NCBI GenBank assembly: GCA_964489705.1
Contig: CAZAZQ010000008.1
Coordinates: forward strand, 1 to 64,000
From: CAZAZQ01 sp964489705
GTDB lineage: Bacteria > Zixibacteria > MSB-5A5 > GN15 > FEB-12
Reading direction: 5' to 3'
DNA length: 64,000 nucleotides
Shown piece after piece: positions 50,808 through 59,110 of this stretch. A model generated the notes under the pieces. It did not search any database and was not told the DNA's origin. It was given only the letters and a program-made list of their open reading frames with translations. The position numbers and the translations under genes are program-made. The number at the start of each line of letters is the position of its first letter. The stretch's first letter is position 1.

Positions 50808-52249
50808 CGTTTCTGCTCCCGTTCCGGTAAACTGTCAAACCGATATTGCCCCGAGCCTCGTCTGGTTATGACGCCCGTGGCTAATAACTTTTTTATCGTG
50901 AGGGTGGCGGTCAGGTTCCAAAACCAGTAGCGGTGTCCGTACAAAAGCTTCCGGTGTCCGTACTTGGACGCCAAGTCGAACAGCTGGTAGTACGTTTCGG
51001 TCAGCAGGGTGTCGGCACCTTTACCGAGCGCCGCTATCATCGGTTGGACGGCAAGGGTGTCGAGCAGGAACGTTTCCTGACGGAACTTTCGTGCCACCCG
51101 CCAACTGACGGGAAGGTTGAGGCGGGCTTTGAGGATGAAATTCTCTCCGCATTCCAGCTCGGGGATGGAATCGCCGAAGACGATGCGGAAGCTGTTCGAT
51201 TTTTGTGTGTAGGCGAAAAATTGAGTCCCGACAAAAGCGTCGCCGCCGTGGACGGCATACATGAACTGGGGAATGCGGGCGTTGCAGGGGTCGGAGCCGG
51301 TGTAGATAAGCAGCGGGGCGGTACGGGTGATGAATTTCCGTCCCAGGTCAAACCACATCACCAATGCCGAGATGAGCGGATAGGGGCGGTACGCCACTCC
51401 ACCGCCGTCGTAGAAGACGTTGGAATCCCTGTTGACGGCGCCGACGGAGATGAGGCTGTCCAAAGTCGGGCGGTAGGAGACCGTAAAGTTGTGCGCGATA
51501 AGGGCCGCCAAAGTGTCCGAAAGAGCCTGCGCCAGTTTCTTGGATTCTTCCGCTTCCTCGGTGGTGATGAACGGAAACATCAACCGGTAGCTGCCGTCTT
51601 TCTCTTGCACGTAGGCATTTGACTTGTATGGTTTGATGGCGTCGAGGACAAAGAGTGTGTCGGTCTTTGCCATGGCGGCGATTTCCGCAACGCTCTTTTT
51701 TTCGTTGAGCAAAATCGGAAGCAGGCGGGCAAACTCGTTGTCGAAGTCCGGGTGGCGCTCGACCATCGGAGGAAGGTGCACCTTGTCTTCGGTGTACGGG
51801 TACAACGCCTCGGGCACATGGAAAGTCAAAATGAACGGCTGCTCGAAGAACTTCTGTCCCGGCAGGAGAGCATCCAGAGTGTCGACGACATCGTAGAGAG
51901 AAACGGTAATAGTCGCTCTACCGAAGTTGCCGGGAATGTACACCGGCGGGTTCAAAATTTTCGACTCCATCGGCGGCAACACGTAGTGCGACTCCGTCCG
52001 GCGGTTGGGGTTGAGGTAAAGCCCTTTGAATTGAACGTCGGTGACGACGGTAATGAATTTCAGCTCAGGGGTGTTGTTGGTCAGTTCGAAGGTAACCGTT
52101 TGTTTCCCCCACCGATGAGAGCGAAGCTCCACCTCCCCGACCGTAAGAGCCGGTTGCGAGAGCTCCTCCGGCGTTTGCGCCGAAAGGGTTCCGCTTCCCA
52201 CCAGAGCCAGCAGAATCGCCATGAGCAGATTACGAGCGTGCATTTTCAA
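50804..52249 (-). CDS. Secreted protein of unknown function
   Basis: A 481-aa exported protein (signal peptide ending GTLSAQ). Residues about 35-150 look like an Ig-like or CARDB-type beta domain (VTFELTNNTPELKFITVVTDVQF). The remainder is mixed alpha/beta with a region about 165-310 rich in helices and a C-terminal helix-rich part (LLATGVITRRGSGQYRFDSL, resembling a winged helix end). No catalytic motif is recognised. The start overlaps rlmN by 20 bp and the end overlaps the lipoprotein gene by 4 bp, so it lies inside the operon rlmN to rtcB. Confidence 0.75.
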   Translation of the reverse strand: MKMHARNLLMAILLALVGSGTLSAQTPEELSQPALTVGEVELRSHRWGKQTVTFELTNNTPELKFITVVTDVQFKGLYLNPNRRTESHYVLPPMESKILNPPVYIPGNFGRATITVSLYDVVDTLDALLPGQKFFEQPFILTFHVPEALYPYTEDKVHLPPMVERHPDFDNEFARLLPILLNEKKSVAEIAAMAKTDTLFVLDAIKPYKSNAYVQEKDGSYRLMFPFITTEEAEESKKLAQALSDTLAALIAHNFTVSYRPTLDSLISVGAVNRDSNVFYDGGGVAYRPYPLISALVMWFDLGRKFITRTAPLLIYTGSDPCNARIPQFMYAVHGGDAFVGTQFFAYTQKSNSFRIVFGDSIPELECGENFILKARLNLPVSWRVARKFRQETFLLDTLAVQPMIAALGKGADTLLTETYYQLFDLASKYGHRKLLYGHRYWFWNLTATLTIKKLLATGVITRRGSGQYRFDSLPEREQKR

Positions 52250-53291
52250 CGTTACTCCTCTTAGAATATTTTCCGGCTAATTGCCCGCAGGCGGCTTCTA
52301 TGTCGGTGCCTCGGCTTTTCCGCACCATGACGGCGGGAGCGCGAGGATACAACTCCCGCGCAAACCAATCGACCTGCTCGTCGGAGGGACGCTCGTAGGG
52401 CAGCCCCGGCACGGGGTTGTACGCCAAGAGATTTATCTTGCAGGGGATTCCCTGCACCAGTCGGCTGAGCGCCAGCACGTCTTCGCGGGTGTCGTTGATA
52501 CCCTTGAAGATGATGTACTCGAAGGTGACGCGGGTCTTGGTCTGCTCCGTATAGTACTTGACGGCGTCCATCAAGGCTTCGAGCGGATGCGACTCGGCGA
52601 TAGGCATCAACCGGGCGCGCTTCTCTTGCGTCGCCGCATGGAGCGAAACCGCCAACCGGGTTTTCAAGCCGAGGTCGGCTAACTTTCTAATCTTTTGAGG
52701 GATGCCGACGGTGGAGATGGTTATCTTTTTGGCGCTGAGGGAAAGCCCGATTTCACTGGTGAGAATGTCGATGGCATCCAGCATCGCATCGAAGTTGAGC
52801 AACGGTTCCCCCATCCCCATCATAACGATGTTGGTGAAGGCGTCGTCGCCGACAGTGTCGCGGAGGTACATCACCTGTCCGACAATTTCCCCCACCGTGA
52901 GATTCCGCAAAAATCCCATCTTCCCGGTCGCACAAAAACGGCACCCCAACGCACAGCCGGACTGCAACGACAGGCACACGGTGGTGCGCCCTCGCTCATC
53001 GGGGATGAGGACAGTCTCAATCGGGCTGCCGTCGGCGAGGCGAAAAAGGTATTTCCGGGTGCCGTCTCGGGAGACGGCGACGTGGTCGGCATCGAAAATC
53101 TCGAAGGTATACTTCTCCTCCAGCGTTCTGCGGAGTTCTTTCGTCAGGTCGGTCATCAAGCTGAAGTCGTACTGACGGGTGGAATAAAGCCATTTGAAGA
53201 GCTGTCGTCCTTTGAAGCGTTTCTCTCCCAGCGACGCCATAAGCTCTTCCAACCGGCTGACCGAGTACCCTAAGAGATTTTCCTTTTGCAT
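52230..53291 (-). CDS. rlmN: 23S rRNA/tRNA adenine-C2 methyltransferase RlmN
   Basis: Radical SAM enzyme that methylates C2 of A2503 in 23S rRNA and A37 in some tRNAs. The 353-aa product has the 4Fe-4S motif CALGCRFC around residue 110, GEIVGQV, MGMGEPLLNFDA, VSLHAATQEKR and the C-terminal catalytic Cys in GTDIEAACGQLA. ATG 53291 (MQKENLLGYSV) is chosen; the open frame runs up to a TTG at 53324. No ribosome site is visible; a possible -10 lies 5 nt before this ATG. First gene of rlmN-secreted protein-lipoprotein-archease-rtcB. Confidence 0.95.
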   Translation of the reverse strand: MQKENLLGYSVSRLEELMASLGEKRFKGRQLFKWLYSTRQYDFSLMTDLTKELRRTLEEKYTFEIFDADHVAVSRDGTRKYLFRLADGSPIETVLIPDERGRTTVCLSLQSGCALGCRFCATGKMGFLRNLTVGEIVGQVMYLRDTVGDDAFTNIVMMGMGEPLLNFDAMLDAIDILTSEIGLSLSAKKITISTVGIPQKIRKLADLGLKTRLAVSLHAATQEKRARLMPIAESHPLEALMDAVKYYTEQTKTRVTFEYIIFKGINDTREDVLALSRLVQGIPCKINLLAYNPVPGLPYERPSDEQVDWFARELYPRAPAVMVRKSRGTDIEAACGQLAGKYSKRSNVENARS

Positions 53292-53296
53292 ACTAC

Positions 53297-53324
53297 AATT
53301 TAACCGAAAAACGCTCCGGCGCAA
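53297..53324 (-). promoter_or_regulatory. Possible leaderless promoter of rlmN
   Basis: TTGCGC (53324-53319), a 16-bp spacer and TAAATT (53302-53297), with the rlmN ATG 5 nt after the -10. Weaker than the other leaderless candidates. Confidence 0.4.
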
Positions 53325-53381
53325 GCGATGAGTCTCTTTTCGCTCTTTCGGCGCAACTCCTTTCGTCGTCTTTTATACGCC

Positions 53382-53410
53382 TTGACAGAAATGTCGATGA
53401 TGGGTATACT
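53382..53410 (+). promoter_or_regulatory. Promoter of the tRNA-Pro gene
   Basis: TTGACA (53382-53387), exactly 17 bp, TATACT (53405-53410). One of the best sigma-70-like promoters in the window; the tRNA starts 13 bp after the -10. Confidence 0.8.
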
Positions 53411-53422
53411 TTGAAACGGTCA

Positions 53423-53496
53423 CGGGGTGTAGCGCAGTCTGGCAGCGCGCTTGCTTTGGGAGCAAGATGTCGGAGGTTCAAATCCTCTCACCCCGA
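53423..53496 (+). tRNA. tRNA-Pro (anticodon TGG)
   Basis: A 74-nt cloverleaf. Acceptor arms CGGGGTG and CACCCCG pair fully with discriminator A; D-arm GCGC...GCGC; anticodon stem TTGCT/AGCAA with loop centre TGG; T-arm GGAGG-TTCAAAT-CCTCT. CCA is not encoded (the sequence continues TTTT). Decodes proline codons, with wobble to CCG and CCA. Confidence 0.95.
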
Positions 53497-53543
53497 TTTT
53501 CTCATCTGTGGGGGTACAGCCGGAAAATTCTTCCCGCCCGAGG

Positions 53544-54653
53544 TCAGTTTACAAAGGTCGCTTTCGCCCGCTTAGAGTTTCTAATATACGGAATCCATAT
53601 CAAGGCTCCCATCACGGCAGCAAACACGTTCTCAACTGACGGGGGAAGAGAACTGAGAGTAAGGTTCTGCTTGGTAAAAATGTCGATGAACAATCCTGTT
53701 ACTGTCAACATCACATTCGCCGAGAGAAGGGCGATCAAGAGAGTCGGGAACGCTCGACTCTTCTTCAAATAGGCGATAAACGTCACTGTCAGGTAAAAAG
53801 ACCAGAACAAAACGATCAGGAAAGCGACCGTATCTTTTTTTCCATACAGGAAGCATAAGAGCCCTATGGCGATGGCAAGCTCGATAAACAAATTGATTCC
53901 CAGCAGGAGAAGCCACCCGCGTAAACCGCTTATCGAGTCGGGCGGCTCTTTCGGCAAAGACGGAGAGTACTCGCTCGAGACGCTCCGATCATCTTTTTCC
54001 CTTGTGCTTTCGAAGGTGAGCGTTTCCAACGGCTTCAAGGATTTGTAGTCGATAAATTGATCCTTGTCGCACCGGGGACAGGTGACGTCTCCCCGCCAGA
54101 GCTCCTTGCACCCGAGAGAAAAGAGGTAGGAACAATGCCGGCAGGTAACCTGGGCGTCTTTTCCCAGGGTGATGACGTATCGAAAGGTATCGATATCCTG
54201 GTCGGTGAATCCGCGGGAAAGGAGGATGGCGTGCATCTGTTCGATTTCATCCTTGCTGTAATTTCCGACCTCGAAAGCGACCGTCCGCATGAGGCTCCCA
54301 TCGTCAAGTTGATTGAGCATCTCTTCGGTGGTCTGGATGACAGGAAACGAGTTCCTGAAATCGATGGTTTGTTTTTTGTCACAGGCTTGGCAATAGAAAC
54401 TGCCGCTGAGGAGGTTCTTCTTTTTGATTGTTTGCTTTTTCCTGCAGCCGGGACAGGTGGTGACGATATTGTCTTTCGTTTCCAACAAAGCCCGGTACCG
54501 TTCAAAATGTTCCTGTTGGAAGCCTCGTTCCGCAGCAACCTGCCGGAGTGCGGTTTGCTCTTCTTCCGTAAAGTCGTCCTTGTTGACGGTCAGAGAAGCG
54601 AAAAGGGAGGCGTCGCTTTCCAAACGGAACCCTTCCAGTAATTCGGCTCTCAT
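53544..54653 (-). CDS. Double zinc-ribbon membrane protein (DUF2569-like C-terminus)
   Basis: A 369-aa protein. The N-terminal half holds two repeats, each with a helical part (DFTEEEQTALRQVAAERGFQQEHFERYRALL; NYSKDEIEQMHAILLSRGFTDQDIDTFRYVI) followed by a zinc ribbon (CPGC...CQAC and CRHC...CPRC). A short charged linker leads to four membrane helices (about 242-369) ending WIPYIRNSKRAKATFV, as in DUF2569 proteins. ATG 54653 has GAGGAG 6 nt upstream; a longer frame exists to 54692. Function unknown; it may sense or scaffold at the inner membrane. Confidence 0.75.
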   Translation of the reverse strand: MRAELLEGFRLESDASLFASLTVNKDDFTEEEQTALRQVAAERGFQQEHFERYRALLETKDNIVTTCPGCRKKQTIKKKNLLSGSFYCQACDKKQTIDFRNSFPVIQTTEEMLNQLDDGSLMRTVAFEVGNYSKDEIEQMHAILLSRGFTDQDIDTFRYVITLGKDAQVTCRHCSYLFSLGCKELWRGDVTCPRCDKDQFIDYKSLKPLETLTFESTREKDDRSVSSEYSPSLPKEPPDSISGLRGWLLLLGINLFIELAIAIGLLCFLYGKKDTVAFLIVLFWSFYLTVTFIAYLKKSRAFPTLLIALLSANVMLTVTGLFIDIFTKQNLTLSSLPPSVENVFAAVMGALIWIPYIRNSKRAKATFVN

Positions 54654-54689
54654 TATGATCTCCTCTTCTGCAGCCCAACGTCTGCTTGA

Positions 54690-54718
54690 CAAATAATATT
54701 ACTTCCGGAGGTTGTCAA
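54690..54718 (-). promoter_or_regulatory. Promoter with dyad upstream of the zinc-ribbon gene
   Basis: On the minus strand TTGACA (54718-54713), 17 bp, TATTTG (54695-54690). The same segment is framed by TTGACAA (54686-54692) and TTGTCAA (54712-54718), so a repressor could bind both ends of the promoter. The rest of the 54654-54926 gap shows no feature. Confidence 0.5.
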
Positions 54719-54926
54719 GATTCATTCTGGTATGGGAACGCCGCCAAGGGCAGACTGTTAGGACACAGCCTGAGCGGCTTATCACGTGAAGAGCTGATTT
54801 GCTGTAAATTTCCGGGAGAATAACCCTTCCTCTGCCGTCGGCAAAACTTGAAAGTCGGAACCCGATGATTTTGGTTTTCCGGTTGCTGCCGTGAAGTGGA
54901 AAATGCCCGGCGGCTCCGGCTTTTTT

Positions 54927-55859
54927 CTACGGCTTTGGTGAGCTCTGAGGAAGTCGCTCCAGAAATTGAAAAATCTCCCGGTACGCTTCTTCCTTTTTTG
55001 TCGGGAGGGTCTTGATAGTGAGCTTTTCCTTCTGGGAAATCTCCGCCAGGCGGCGTACCGCCGCTTCTTCTTTCATCTCCTCGGAGACGAGCAGGAGGGT
55101 GGGTCGGGTAACCGGCTTGAGGTCGTCAATCGTCCGGTAGGGGGCGGCATAGCTGGAGCGTATTCCGTACCACCACCACATGATGGAGCGGAAGAAAGGA
55201 AACCAGAACATACGGTACTGTTTTTTCAGGATATCTTGCAGGCGCCGGGTGGTGAGATATGGGTTGATTGCCACCACCGCATCGACGCGCTTTTCTTCCA
55301 AGGTCGCCAGCAACCCGGCATCGGCGCCGAGTTTTGTGCCGATGATGATGACCGGGTGGCGGATTCTGCCCCGTAAATCGAGAAAGCGGATAAGTTCCTC
55401 CAAGTCAGCCGCTTCCAGTTGTCCTTCACCGCGGTACTTGCCGGTAGAGCGCCCCGACGCCCGTTGGTCGTAGGCAATGACGGCATAGCCGGAGTCGACC
55501 ATGAGTTTTGCCAGGGTCGCCATACTGTCACGGTCGGCGCCGTCACTATGAAGCAGGAAAACCGTTCCTTTCGGCTGCTCCCAGGTTAGGGAATCGGGAA
55601 GAAGGTACAAACATGCCAGCGTCGTCCAACCGTCGGCTTCGATTCGGAAGGTGTCGGGAGCCAGCCCCAGCTCGGTGTATACCGTAACGTCGTTGGGGGG
55701 AAGAGAATCCGCTTGGTAGGTATCGAAATCGGCGCGCCCCATAGTCGCTTTGACTCTGTTCAGCGGGTAAATGACATACACAAAAACGAGAGCCGCAACA
55801 ATAAGCAATACCGCAACGGTTTGAATTATTTCCTTGGTCTGCCTTGAAAGACGTGGCAT
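54927..55859 (-). CDS. Alpha/beta-hydrolase-fold protein with altered nucleophile
   Basis: A 310-aa membrane-anchored protein: one N-terminal helix (about 10-31) then an alpha/beta hydrolase domain. GTVFLLHSDGADRDS corresponds to the oxyanion region and YAVIAYDQRASGRSTGKYRGEG to the following strand and loop. The nucleophile elbow GxSxG reads GTKLG (Lys176), so the Ser is missing and the protein is probably not a normal esterase. ATG 55859 is taken (AGAGG 11 nt upstream); a GTG lies at 55871. Confidence 0.8.
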   Translation of the reverse strand: MPRLSRQTKEIIQTVAVLLIVAALVFVYVIYPLNRVKATMGRADFDTYQADSLPPNDVTVYTELGLAPDTFRIEADGWTTLACLYLLPDSLTWEQPKGTVFLLHSDGADRDSMATLAKLMVDSGYAVIAYDQRASGRSTGKYRGEGQLEAADLEELIRFLDLRGRIRHPVIIIGTKLGADAGLLATLEEKRVDAVVAINPYLTTRRLQDILKKQYRMFWFPFFRSIMWWWYGIRSSYAAPYRTIDDLKPVTRPTLLLVSEEMKEEAAVRRLAEISQKEKLTIKTLPTKKEEAYREIFQFLERLPQSSPKP

Positions 55860-56223
55860 CGTTCTTTTCACCTCTATGATTAAGATATGTCTTCTTTTTT
55901 GTTTAGAAGTATTAAAAGCGGTGAGCGGGAGAAGTCAACTCTAAAATCTACGGTGTATCTTCTCATCCGGCAAAACGTTAGAGGGCATTGGAGCAACTTT
56001 CTCCGAAAGGTGAACGAAGGCGAACGGTTAAAAATGGACAATATGAGTACGGTATTAGTTCGTTTCTTTAACAAAGAGGCGTCCGGTTGTTATGAAATCG
56101 CCGGAATGTCCGATATTCATTGGCAGTAGTGCTGAAGTAGAGGGTAAAAGGACTACCGAAAAGGATGGGGGCTCAAAATGGGTGCAACGATCATAGCAAT
56201 GCAGTGAGAACGGGGGAGGTATC
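55860..56223. other. Gap between hydrolase and kinase genes
   Basis: No convincing gene in 364 bp. The left part contains the hydrolase promoter (55909-55938, minus). An 80-codon frame on the plus strand (55887-56129) lacks a ribosome site and overlaps that promoter, so I do not accept it. No promoter for the kinase operon could be picked with confidence. Confidence 0.6.
55909..55938 (-). promoter_or_regulatory. Predicted promoter of the hydrolase-like gene
   Basis: TTGACT (55938-55933), 18 bp, TAATAC (55914-55909) on the minus strand, about 50 bp before the ATG at 55859. Confidence 0.55.
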
Positions 56224-58251
56224 ATGAAGCACACCGACACAGCTCCGGCGACCTTGACTGAGAAGGAGGCTCCTTTCGATGCTCGGGGAACCGAACGCCG
56301 CCAAGAGGAATTGCCTCGGTATGACGAAGTTCTGGAAAGTTTGTTTTCCAACACTCCCCACAGCATCTTTTGGAAAGACTGCGACTTGGTCTACCGGGGG
56401 TGCAATGCTAACTTTGCGCGCATCGCCGGGTTGTCTTCCCCTGCGGAGATCGTCGGGAAAACCGATTCCGACCTGGCATGGACGGCGGAGGAAACGGAAG
56501 CCATCAGGGAAAGCGATCGCACGGTCATCGCGAACGGAAAGCTGGTACACGATATCGAAGAGCACCATCTCCTCTCCGATGGAAAAAACGCCATTCTGCT
56601 GACCACGAAGGTTCCCTTAAAAAATGCCGCCGGGAAGGTCATCGGATTGCTCGGGGTCCATGCGGATATTACCAATTGGCGCGCGGCGGAGGAAGCGCTT
56701 CGGGAAACCACCGAGAAGCTCCGTATTATCACCGGTTCCGCCAAAGATGCCATCATCATGATGGATGACGAAGGGAAAGTCACCTTCTGGAACAATGCGG
56801 CAAAGGAGATTTTCGGTTACTCGGAGGAAGAAGCGATTGGACAGGATTGTCATGTCTTGATTATGCCGGAAGACTATACCGAGCTCTTCCAACAAGGTTT
56901 TCAATCATTCAAGGAAACCGGCACCGGTTTTGCGATCGGCAAGACCGTCGAGTTGGAAGCAAAACGAAAAAGCGGCGGTACTTTCCCAGTCGAAATTTCC
57001 CTCTCAGCGATTAACGTACAGGGGCATTGGCATACGGTCGGTATTGTCCGGGATATTACCAAACGCAAGCAGAGCGAACAGCTTTTCCAACGGGATGTCT
57101 CCCGCTATATGGCGATGATCGACACCGTCCCGGCGATGGTGTATCTCAAGGACATCGACCACCGCTACCTGGTCGCCAACAAGGCGTTTTGCAAGACGGT
57201 CGGGAAGGAGCTGAGGGAAATCGTCGGAAAAACCGATTACGATATTTTTCCGTGGGAGAAAGCCGACCTTAATCACAAAGCGGACAAAATCGTCATGGAC
57301 GAGGACCGCAAGGTCATTGACCACGAGATGTCGATAGTCGATGCCAACGGCGAGACGCGCTGGATTTCGACGACCAAAGTGCCGTTGCATGACAATCAGG
57401 GGCTGGTGACCGGTATCGTCGGGCTGGTACAGGATATAACCGAGTACCATCGGAGCCGGGAACAACTGGTGCAGGCGGACAAGCTGGCGGCTATCGGTAC
57501 GTTGGCGGCAGGCGTGGCGCACGAGATCAACAACCCGATCGGGTTTATCAGCTCCAACCTCAATACGATGAAGAAATACTTGAATAAGATAAAACGATTT
57601 ATTGAGGAGCTGGAAGAGGGTGCGGACAAAGACGACAAGGAAATCATCCTTGAGATTTTGGAAGACTTCGGCGATGCGATTGACGAATCCATTGAAGGAG
57701 CGACAAGGGTGAAGGACATCGTCGCCGACTTGAAGAGTTTCTCCCGCGTCGACAAGGCGGAAAAAGAGTATGCCAACATTAACGAGGGGATTGAGAGTAC
57801 CTTGAACATCGTCTGGAACGAGCTGAAGTACCACTGCAAAGTGGAAAAAGAGTTCGGCGATATTCCGGACATTTACTGTATCCCCAATCAACTGAACCAG
57901 GTGTTTATGAACCTGCTGGTGAATGCCGCCCATGCGACCAAAGGAAAGTCGGGGCTTATTACCATCAAGACCTGGTGTGATGAGAAGAATGTCTACGCCT
58001 CGTTCAAAGACAACGGGGTCGGCATACCGCAGGAAAATTTGAAGAAAATCTTCGAGCCGTTTTTCACGACCAAAGATGTCGGCAAGGGCACCGGTTTGGG
58101 CTTGAGCCTTGCCTACGATATTATCAAAAAGCACGACGGTTCCATCGAAGTGAAGAGCGAGGTAGGGAAAGGGACGGAGTTCATTATCACCTTACCGCAA
58201 AAGGGGCTGGAGAATGGGGACGAAACGGCAAACCCTTCTGATAGTCGATGA
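56224..58251 (+). CDS. Three-PAS soluble sensor histidine kinase
   Basis: A 675-aa cytoplasmic kinase without membrane segments. Three PAS domains (about 33-150, 165-285, 300-415; each ends with a PAC-like DITxxxxxE/S segment), HisKA with GVAHEINNPI (His433), a long coiled insertion with acidic run, and HATPase_c (NLLVNAAHA, FKDNGVGIP, GKGTGLGLSLAYDI). The receiver gene downstream starts inside its last 13 codons (38-bp overlap), so they are coupled. GGGAGG precedes the ATG. First gene of a six-gene signalling operon. Confidence 0.93.
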   Translation: MKHTDTAPATLTEKEAPFDARGTERRQEELPRYDEVLESLFSNTPHSIFWKDCDLVYRGCNANFARIAGLSSPAEIVGKTDSDLAWTAEETEAIRESDRTVIANGKLVHDIEEHHLLSDGKNAILLTTKVPLKNAAGKVIGLLGVHADITNWRAAEEALRETTEKLRIITGSAKDAIIMMDDEGKVTFWNNAAKEIFGYSEEEAIGQDCHVLIMPEDYTELFQQGFQSFKETGTGFAIGKTVELEAKRKSGGTFPVEISLSAINVQGHWHTVGIVRDITKRKQSEQLFQRDVSRYMAMIDTVPAMVYLKDIDHRYLVANKAFCKTVGKELREIVGKTDYDIFPWEKADLNHKADKIVMDEDRKVIDHEMSIVDANGETRWISTTKVPLHDNQGLVTGIVGLVQDITEYHRSREQLVQADKLAAIGTLAAGVAHEINNPIGFISSNLNTMKKYLNKIKRFIEELEEGADKDDKEIILEILEDFGDAIDESIEGATRVKDIVADLKSFSRVDKAEKEYANINEGIESTLNIVWNELKYHCKVEKEFGDIPDIYCIPNQLNQVFMNLLVNAAHATKGKSGLITIKTWCDEKNVYASFKDNGVGIPQENLKKIFEPFFTTKDVGKGTGLGLSLAYDIIKKHDGSIEVKSEVGKGTEFIITLPQKGLENGDETANPSDSR

Positions 58252-59077
58252 TGAAAAGAATGTTTTGAAGTCGCTCAAGCGGCTGCTGTTCGATACCGAC
58301 TACAAAGTGCTCACGGCGGAGTCGGGTGAAGCAGGACTTGAGATACTGAAAAAGCATGAGGTGCATTTGGTCATCTCCGATTTCCGGATGCCCGGCATGG
58401 ACGGGGTGGAGTTCCTTTCGAAAGTCAAAGAGGAGTATCCCGAGACCATCCGTATGATTTTGAGCGGGTATGCCGATGTCGGTTCCATCGTCGCCGCCAT
58501 CAACAACGGTCACATATACAAGTTCATCGCCAAGCCGTGGAACGACCAGGAGTTGTTGACGACGATTATGCGCTCGTTCGAGCAGTATTCCCTCCAGCAG
58601 GAAAATACCACCCTCAACAAGCAGTTGCAGCAGCGGAACAAGGAGCTGGAAGAGCTGACCAAGTCACTGGAGCAAAAAGTACAGGAACGGACGCGGATTT
58701 TGGAGATGAAAAACCGGGCCTTGCGGGCGGCGCAGAACATCCTCAACCTTCTGCCGGTCGGAGTCATTGGAGTAGACTCGGAAGAGATGGTGGTCTATAT
58801 CAACGAGGAAGCGCAGCGGTTTGTCAACACCCCCGGCATGAGTTTGGGGTTGTCGGCACGGGATATTGTCCCGCCCGAAATTTTCAAAACCATGATGGAA
58901 GCCATCGAACGGGAAGAAGTGTTGGTGGCGCCGCTGCCGGAGGGGCAGGCAGGCAAGGTGATTTGCAAACCGTTGCCGGACAAGGTGGGCGTAATCGGGC
59001 TCATCAACACCTTTGATTCGACCGCCGAGGAAGCGAAACAAAATAATGAGCTGGAAAGCACACCGGAAGGGAGATGA
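58214..59077 (+). CDS. Response regulator with receiver, coiled coil and PAS-like domain
   Basis: A 287-aa protein: receiver (1-125, Asp56 in LVISDFRMPGMDG, RpfG-like YADVGSIVAAINNGHIYKFIAKPW), a coiled coil (about 125-170: LQQRNKELEELTKSLEQKVQERTRILE) and a PAS-like end (LNLLPVGVIGVDSEEMVVYINEEA). No output enzyme. The IxNGHIYKFIxKPW text is shared by the next two receivers, so the three are paralogues, perhaps successive phosphate acceptors of the same kinase. Confidence 0.88.
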   Translation: MGTKRQTLLIVDDEKNVLKSLKRLLFDTDYKVLTAESGEAGLEILKKHEVHLVISDFRMPGMDGVEFLSKVKEEYPETIRMILSGYADVGSIVAAINNGHIYKFIAKPWNDQELLTTIMRSFEQYSLQQENTTLNKQLQQRNKELEELTKSLEQKVQERTRILEMKNRALRAAQNILNLLPVGVIGVDSEEMVVYINEEAQRFVNTPGMSLGLSARDIVPPEIFKTMMEAIEREEVLVAPLPEGQAGKVICKPLPDKVGVIGLINTFDSTAEEAKQNNELESTPEGR

Positions 59078-59110
59078 CTCTTCCGCAATGAGAAAAGGAA
59101 GGGAACGACC

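Noticed and set aside
55887..56129. 80-codon plus-strand frame between the hydrolase and kinase genes
   Set aside because: No ribosome site, starts inside the minus-strand promoter region, and has no domain.
57004..58134. 376-codon minus-strand frame
   Set aside because: Antisense shadow of the three-PAS kinase gene.
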